Shown: piece by piece, positions 45,688 to 49,865 of the stretch
How the letters are laid out: the number at the start of each line of letters is the position of its first letter
Position numbering within the stretch: position 1 is the stretch's first letter
NCBI RefSeq assembly: GCF_008041835.1
Contig: NZ_VRYE01000044.1
Location: 1 to 49,865 of the forward strand
Length of the DNA: 49,865 nucleotides
From: Ectopseudomonas mendocina
GTDB taxonomy: Bacteria > Pseudomonadota > Gammaproteobacteria > Pseudomonadales > Pseudomonadaceae
Direction of reading: 5' to 3'
Notes under the pieces: model-generated
What the model was told of the DNA's origin: nothing
Database searches by the model: none
The model's input: the letters and a program-made list of their open reading frames with translations, nothing else
Program-made: the position numbers and the translations under genes

Positions 45688-47991
45688 TTACTGCTCCAGC
45701 ACGATCTTCGGCGCCCATTGCATCCAGGCTTCCTGCGGCTCGTCGAACAAGGCAAAGGTCTGCCCCGGCTGAGCCGGCCCACCCATTTCCGGATTGTTCG
45801 GCGTGGCGAAGGCGATGCCGCCTTCGAGCAACGCCTCCAGCGACTCGGTTCGTACCTTGACGCCCTTGAATAGCCCGGCATCGACACCGATGCCACTGGC
45901 ATTCCAGAAACGGCTGCCCGAACGCACCAATGGCGCATAGCGCGGTTCGATCAGCACATGGATCAATACCCGATCCGAGGTCGGTCCCAGTTCGAAATCC
46001 ACCACCTTGCCCACCGGCACCTCGCGGTAGCTGACGATCACCCCCGGCTTGATCGACCCCCGCCGTGGCGCACTCAGCACCAGACGCAAGCCTTCCTCAC
46101 GCACCGCCTGGTTCGGCGGGCTTGCCAGTGCAGTGAACTGGGTACGACGCGCGCCTTTCTGCGCGGCCGGTTGTACCTCCAGATACTGACCGCTGACCAG
46201 CGTGCCGAGGTTGGCAGCACGGGTCAGGCTCAGCTCAGGCTTCACTACCCAGAACTGCGTACCTTCACGCGTGATCTGCTCGACCGCCTGAGTGATACGC
46301 ACATTGAGGATCACGCCTTGCAGATCATCGGTCAGGCCAAGCGTTTCCACCTTGCCGACCTCCAACCCCTTGTAACGCACCAGCGTACCGGGTTGCAGGC
46401 CATCGCCATCGACCACACGGATGGTGATCTGCTTGCCCAGTTGCAAGGCGCTGTCGCGATCCGCATGCAGGGCGAAGCGCTGCACCTGGCGGTCGGATCT
46501 GGCGGCTTGCAGATCCGGCGTCTCGAAGGCAATGCCGCCTGCCAAAAGCGTCTGCAGGGATTCGCTCTTGACCTCGACGCCCGACAACCCGCCCTTGAGG
46601 GTGATGCCGCTGGCATTCCAGAAGCGCGTCGACGTATTGATCAGGTGCACGTAATCCGGCTCGATATGCACACCGAGTACCACCTGACTGTTATCGCGTC
46701 CCAGCTGGTAACTCTGCACCGAGCCGACCTTGATCTGCCGGTAGAGCACCGGGCTACCCACTTTGATGGAGCCTAGTTGATCGCTGAACAACACCAGATG
46801 CAGGCCCGGCGCGCCCAGGTCAAGAGGTGGCGCCTTGCTGCGAGCCACGAAGCTGCGTGCCGGCGGATTGCCTTTATCACCGGGACGCACGGCAATGTAG
46901 TTACCCTTGACCAAGGCTTCGAGCCCCGTGATACCGGCCAGGGAAATGGAGGGTTTGACCACCCAGAAATCCGAGCCTTCGACCAGATAATCTTCAGCCA
47001 ATGGATTGATCGTCAGTTCAGCCGTCGCACTGTTAAGGTCACGGTCTATCTGCATGGTTTTCAGCGAGCCAATCTGGATGCCCTTGTACATCACCGGCGT
47101 GCGGCCTTCCTGCAAACCATCGAACTCACTGAGTTTGACGATAACCTTGATGCCTGCCTGAGCCTCGTCGTAATCCTCATACAGACGAAATGGCAGCGCA
47201 GGGTCGGTCGCCGGGCTGTCCTTGCGATGTTCAGGCGTGGCGAAGGCGATACCGCCGGCAACGATGCTGGCCAGCGATTCGCTGCGCAGCTTGAAACCCG
47301 ACAGATCGGCATCGACACTGATACCGCTGGCATTCCAGAAGCGCGTATGTTTGCGTACCAGATGCGCGTATGCAGGCTCGATGAACACCTTCACTTCAAC
47401 CGTGCTCTGATCATCGCCCAGGGTATAACTCTTGACTCGCCCCACCTGAATCTGCCGGTAGAACACGGGACTGTCACGATTGAGCGAGCCCAAGCGTTCG
47501 GCTTTCAGGGTGATATGCAAGCCAGGCACGTCATCGCCCATGGGCGGTTCCTGAGGCAGGGCGGTAAAGCTGCGCGTCACCTCACCCTCGCCCGGACTGA
47601 AGGTGATGTAGTTACCCGACACCAGCGTCTCCAGACCACTGATACCGGCCAGGCTGACATTGGGCTTGACCAACCAGAAGCGCGTGCCGCTACGCAGATA
47701 TTGCTCCAGTTCCTTATTCACTTCCAACTGGGCGACCACGCCACGTTTCTCGCCACTCGAGTCGAGACTGATAGCGGTCACCTTGCCTACCGCCATACCC
47801 TTGAACATCAGCTCGGTCTTGCCAGCCTGAATACCCTCCCCGCTGGCAAATACCAATTCGACCTGAATGCCTGCCTCACTATAGGCGCGCCAGGCCAGCC
47901 AACCACCAATCAGCAGCGCGATAAGCGGCAACACCCAAATGGCCGACCAGTTCGAAGCAGGACGCGTCTTAGCCAGAGGAAGGTCAGTCAT
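45688..47991 (-). CDS. pqiB: Multi-MCE lipid-transport protein (PqiB/LetB-like)
   Basis: 767 residues with an N-terminal anchor (about 17-36). Six MCE domains can be counted and they alternate in two kinds: odd ones end FWVVKPS.SLAGI.GLE.LV.GNYI, even ones FWNASGI...ES L..LL.GGIAFATP. E. coli PqiB has three and LetB seven, so this falls between them. The rings would stack into a tunnel between inner and outer membrane for lipid movement. The gene starts inside the preceding pqiA-like gene (8 bp overlap). No PqiC lipoprotein gene is seen. Confidence 0.88.
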   Translation of the reverse strand: MTDLPLAKTRPASNWSAIWVLPLIALLIGGWLAWRAYSEAGIQVELVFASGEGIQAGKTELMFKGMAVGKVTAISLDSSGEKRGVVAQLEVNKELEQYLRSGTRFWLVKPNVSLAGISGLETLVSGNYITFSPGEGEVTRSFTALPQEPPMGDDVPGLHITLKAERLGSLNRDSPVFYRQIQVGRVKSYTLGDDQSTVEVKVFIEPAYAHLVRKHTRFWNASGISVDADLSGFKLRSESLASIVAGGIAFATPEHRKDSPATDPALPFRLYEDYDEAQAGIKVIVKLSEFDGLQEGRTPVMYKGIQIGSLKTMQIDRDLNSATAELTINPLAEDYLVEGSDFWVVKPSISLAGITGLEALVKGNYIAVRPGDKGNPPARSFVARSKAPPLDLGAPGLHLVLFSDQLGSIKVGSPVLYRQIKVGSVQSYQLGRDNSQVVLGVHIEPDYVHLINTSTRFWNASGITLKGGLSGVEVKSESLQTLLAGGIAFETPDLQAARSDRQVQRFALHADRDSALQLGKQITIRVVDGDGLQPGTLVRYKGLEVGKVETLGLTDDLQGVILNVRITQAVEQITREGTQFWVVKPELSLTRAANLGTLVSGQYLEVQPAAQKGARRTQFTALASPPNQAVREEGLRLVLSAPRRGSIKPGVIVSYREVPVGKVVDFELGPTSDRVLIHVLIEPRYAPLVRSGSRFWNASGIGVDAGLFKGVKVRTESLEALLEGGIAFATPNNPEMGGPAQPGQTFALFDEPQEAWMQWAPKIVLEQ

Positions 47992-48601
47992 GATCGGTTT
48001 CCGTGTTATCCCAGATAAGGCGAGGGTCGAACGTCAGAGCAGCGAGCATGGTCAGGATCACCACACTGGCAAAGGCAGCCGCTCCCGCTCCAGCTTCGAT
48101 GCTGGCCAGGCTGCCAAAATTCACCACGGCCACCAGAATGGCGATGACAAATATATCGAGCATCGACCAACGGCCAATCCACTCGATAAAGCGGTACATG
48201 AGAATACGCTGCCGCGCGGACATCGGCTGATGACGCTGCACCGAATACAGCAGCAATGCGATACCTACCAACTTGAAAGTCGGCACCAGAATACTTGCGA
48301 TAAACACCACGGCAGCAATCGGCAGCATGCCAAAGTGAATCAGCTCCACCACACCGCCCATGATGGTCGCAGGCGAGCCTCTGCCCAGGCTATTGACCGT
48401 CATGATCGGGAGAAGATTGGCCGGGACATAGAGAATCGCCGACGTCAGCAACAAGGCCCAGGTTCTGAGCAGACTATTGGGGCGACGGGCATGAATCTGC
48501 CCGCCACAGCGGCTGCAGTATTGGTGCCTGACATCTGTATCAAGTGGATTGAGCTGGTGGCACTCATGACAGATCAGCAAACCCGCATCAATCGCCCGCA
48601 T
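47984..48601 (-). CDS. pqiA: PqiA-like membrane protein, second half
   Basis: 205 residues with a zinc-ribbon start (CHECHQLNPLDTD...YCSRCGGQI) and four membrane segments. It corresponds to the C-terminal half of the fused E. coli PqiA/LetA. It overlaps the preceding pqiA-like gene by 14 bp and pqiB by 8 bp. It likely forms the inner-membrane base of the MCE tunnel together with its partner. Confidence 0.88.
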   Translation of the reverse strand: MRAIDAGLLICHECHQLNPLDTDVRHQYCSRCGGQIHARRPNSLLRTWALLLTSAILYVPANLLPIMTVNSLGRGSPATIMGGVVELIHFGMLPIAAVVFIASILVPTFKLVGIALLLYSVQRHQPMSARQRILMYRFIEWIGRWSMLDIFVIAILVAVVNFGSLASIEAGAGAAAFASVVILTMLAALTFDPRLIWDNTETDHD

Positions 48602-49247
48602 GGAAATTCTCCCCGGACAACGCTTCCCAGATCTGATGAGGGGCCATGGTCACTTCCAACCACACCTGTACCAACAGCAAGGCGATAAAGCAGAACAAGC
48701 CAAGCCCCAAGCTCAGATCAGCCAGGTCCATCAATTTCACCATCGCCACCAGAATACCCATCAGGTAGACCTCGAGCATTCCCCACTCACGCATGTGGTG
48801 GTAGATCCGATAGAGCAACAGACCGTAGCTACGAGCGAAATCCATACGAATACTCAGGAGCACCAGTAGCTGGCAAAGCAACTTGAGCAATGGCACGGCC
48901 ATGCTGCACAGAAACACCACCACTGCGATGCCCTGCATGCCGCTTTCATACAGGCCGACCACGCCACTCCAGACCGTATCTTGCGAGGTCTGTCCAAGTA
49001 GATTGAGCTGCATGATGGGCAGGAAGTTGGCTGGCACGTAAAGAAGCAGGGCGGTCAGCACCAACGCCATACTGCGCCGCACGACACGATGCCGATGGCT
49101 GAACAATTCGTAGCCGCAGCGCGGACATTCGGCACTCTCGCCATCCTGCAACACCGGCTTGCGCATCAGCAGATCGCATTCATGACAGGCAATCAACTGT
49201 TCGAGTGGCAAAGATGACAAGGAAGGTTCGGGCGGCGAGTCAGACAT
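48588..49247 (-). CDS. pqiA: PqiA-like membrane protein, first half
   Basis: 219 residues with a zinc ribbon (CHECDLLMRKPVLQDGESAECPRCGYEL) and four membrane segments. It corresponds to the N-terminal half of E. coli PqiA/LetA. It is the first gene of the pqi operon, with a less perfect copy of the GTAGGGTGCGC palindrome upstream. Splitting into two genes is found in other pseudomonads and is not a frameshift: each half has its own ribbon and start. Confidence 0.88.
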   Translation of the reverse strand: MSDSPPEPSLSSLPLEQLIACHECDLLMRKPVLQDGESAECPRCGYELFSHRHRVVRRSMALVLTALLLYVPANFLPIMQLNLLGQTSQDTVWSGVVGLYESGMQGIAVVVFLCSMAVPLLKLLCQLLVLLSIRMDFARSYGLLLYRIYHHMREWGMLEVYLMGILVAMVKLMDLADLSLGLGLFCFIALLLVQVWLEVTMAPHQIWEALSGENFHAGD

Positions 49248-49305
49248 GAAAGTCCCCTGCAGAATTCACGCATTCTACCCGAGCGACACCAGACGCCGAC
49301 ATATC

Positions 49306-49367
49306 GTAGGGTGCGCCGTGCGTACCGAGCTGTCGGCGTCCTTGTCGGTGCGCGCAGCGCACCCTAC
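49306..49367. repeat. GTAGGGTGCGC imperfect palindrome
   Basis: GTAGGGTGCGCCGTGCGTACC and GGTGCGCGCAGCGCACCCTAC face each other. Same family as the perfect copy between mksB and mksE; here it lies between the rRNA operon end and the pqiA genes. Confidence 0.7.
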
Positions 49368-49397
49368 ACGCAGCTCTATTTTCCGCGCCGCCAAGAA

Positions 49398-49430
49398 GAA
49401 ACCCCAGACCGCTGTGCGATCTGGGGTTTC
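49398..49430 (-). terminator. rRNA operon terminator
   Basis: GAAACCCCAGA and TCTGGGGTTTC pair, followed on the minus strand by TTCTTGGC; 9 bp after the 5S gene end. Confidence 0.8.
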
Positions 49431-49438
49431 GTATAGGA

Positions 49439-49556
49439 GCTTGACGATGACCTACTCTCACATGGTGAAGCACCACACTACCATCGGCGATGCGTCGTTT
49501 CACTACTGAGTTCGGGATGGGATCAGGTGGTTCCAACGCTCTATGGTCGTCAAGCA
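49439..49556 (-). rRNA. rrf: 5S ribosomal RNA
   Basis: Read on the minus strand it begins about GCTTGACGACCATAGAGCG and ends CATCGTCAAGC, closing the terminal stem. The conserved CCCGAACTCAG and GAGAGTAGG loops are present. Exact ends are uncertain by a few bases. Confidence 0.93.
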
Positions 49557-49704
49557 ATTCGGTTGGGATCTCGCGATTAGGCGCTATCCCTTGGATACGT
49601 GATAGATGATTTGTAGTTCTTGCAAATTTTCGGCTTTCTGTCGACTTCACCATCGACACCCTCTGTCTCCGGCCTATGCCTTCGCAGATTGTTTGGGTGT
49701 TATA
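49557..49704 (-). other. 23S-5S spacer
   Basis: About 148 bp between the 3' end of 23S and the start of 5S; no tRNA gene is seen. Confidence 0.7.
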
Positions 49705-49865
49705 TGGCCAAGCCTCACGGGCAATTAGTATGGGTTAGCTCAACGCCTCACAGCGCTTACACCACCCACCTATCAACGTCGTAGTCTTCGACGGCCCTTC
49801 CGGGAGCTCAAGGCTCAAGTGAGATCTCCTCCTGAGGCAAGTTTCCCGCTTACATCCGTTCACCG
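49705..49865 (-). rRNA. rrl: 23S ribosomal RNA, 3' end (cut by the window edge)
   Basis: Read on the minus strand the sequence ends with ACTAATTGCCCGTGAGGCTT followed by GGCC, the conserved 3' terminus of 23S rRNA, and includes CTTGAGATGA-like positions typical of its last domain. Only the last 160 or so bases are in the window. Confidence 0.9.

Noticed and set aside
49240..49659. 139-codon open frame over the 5S rRNA
   Set aside because: Lies on the 5S gene and its spacer; not a protein gene.

Overview
The window is about 50 kb of high-GC Pseudomonas chromosome. Gene content and order (rhlB, polB, fkp, norR-hmp-ppyR-nnrS, rimI, mksBEF and pqi next to an rRNA operon) point to a Pseudomonas of the mendocina/oleovorans/aeruginosa side of the genus. 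The species assignment is an inference from proteins recognised by eye. Nearly all coding content is ordinary core metabolism. The striking layer is the intergenic DNA, which is full of REP-like palindromes and carries one very young mobile element family.

Layout. 0-5 kb: sbcD (without sbcC beside it), an Lrp/AsnC regulator divergent from a YjeH-type amino-acid exporter, then a membrane-anchored TAXI-type binding protein. 5-7 kb: nucleoid protein NdpA/YejK and a membrane-anchored glutaredoxin. 7-14 kb: an ethanolamine-use locus made of an AraC-type regulator (interrupted), an NAD-aldehyde dehydrogenase, EutH permease and EutB/EutC ammonia-lyase, with no microcompartment shell genes. 14-17 kb: a GST-like protein, GIY-YIG protein, phosphatidylcholine synthase, and the remnant of a GlxA-type regulator followed by a 139-bp tandem repeat. 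17-21.6 kb: an AapJQMP amino-acid ABC transporter. 22-30 kb: EstB-type carboxylesterase, an acyl-CoA synthetase remnant, a CRP-like/GGDEF protein, RhlB, a FAD amine oxidase, a small membrane protein and DNA polymerase II. 30-32 kb: truncated haemoglobin, FKBP and a methyltransferase. 32-36.5 kb: nitric-oxide response (NorR, flavohaemoglobin, PpyR-like, NnrS). 36.5-40.5 kb: RimI with its partner, and the carboxyspermidine/carboxynorspermidine polyamine pair. 40.7-45.6 kb: the MksBEF condensin. 45.7-49.3 kb: a PqiA/PqiA/PqiB (LetA/LetB-like) lipid-transport operon. 49.4 kb to the end: 5S rRNA and the 3' end of 23S rRNA on the minus strand.

Main discovery candidate. Four base-for-base identical 146-bp elements lie at 7830, 9944, 17033 and 33680, all in the same orientation. 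Each has 18-bp imperfect terminal inverted repeats (TAATGCCAGTCAGTTAAG / TAATGCCGATCAGATAAG), each is flanked by its own 10-11 bp direct repeat, and each carries a 75-bp REP-like palindrome as its core. They look like a recently active non-autonomous element (MITE) with IS4-type ends that has captured a resident REP palindrome. Each copy hit a functional boundary: it split the AraC-type regulator of the eut locus, supplied a new stop codon to the aldehyde dehydrogenase, split the terminator hairpin of the aap operon, and lengthened the leader of the flavohaemoglobin gene.
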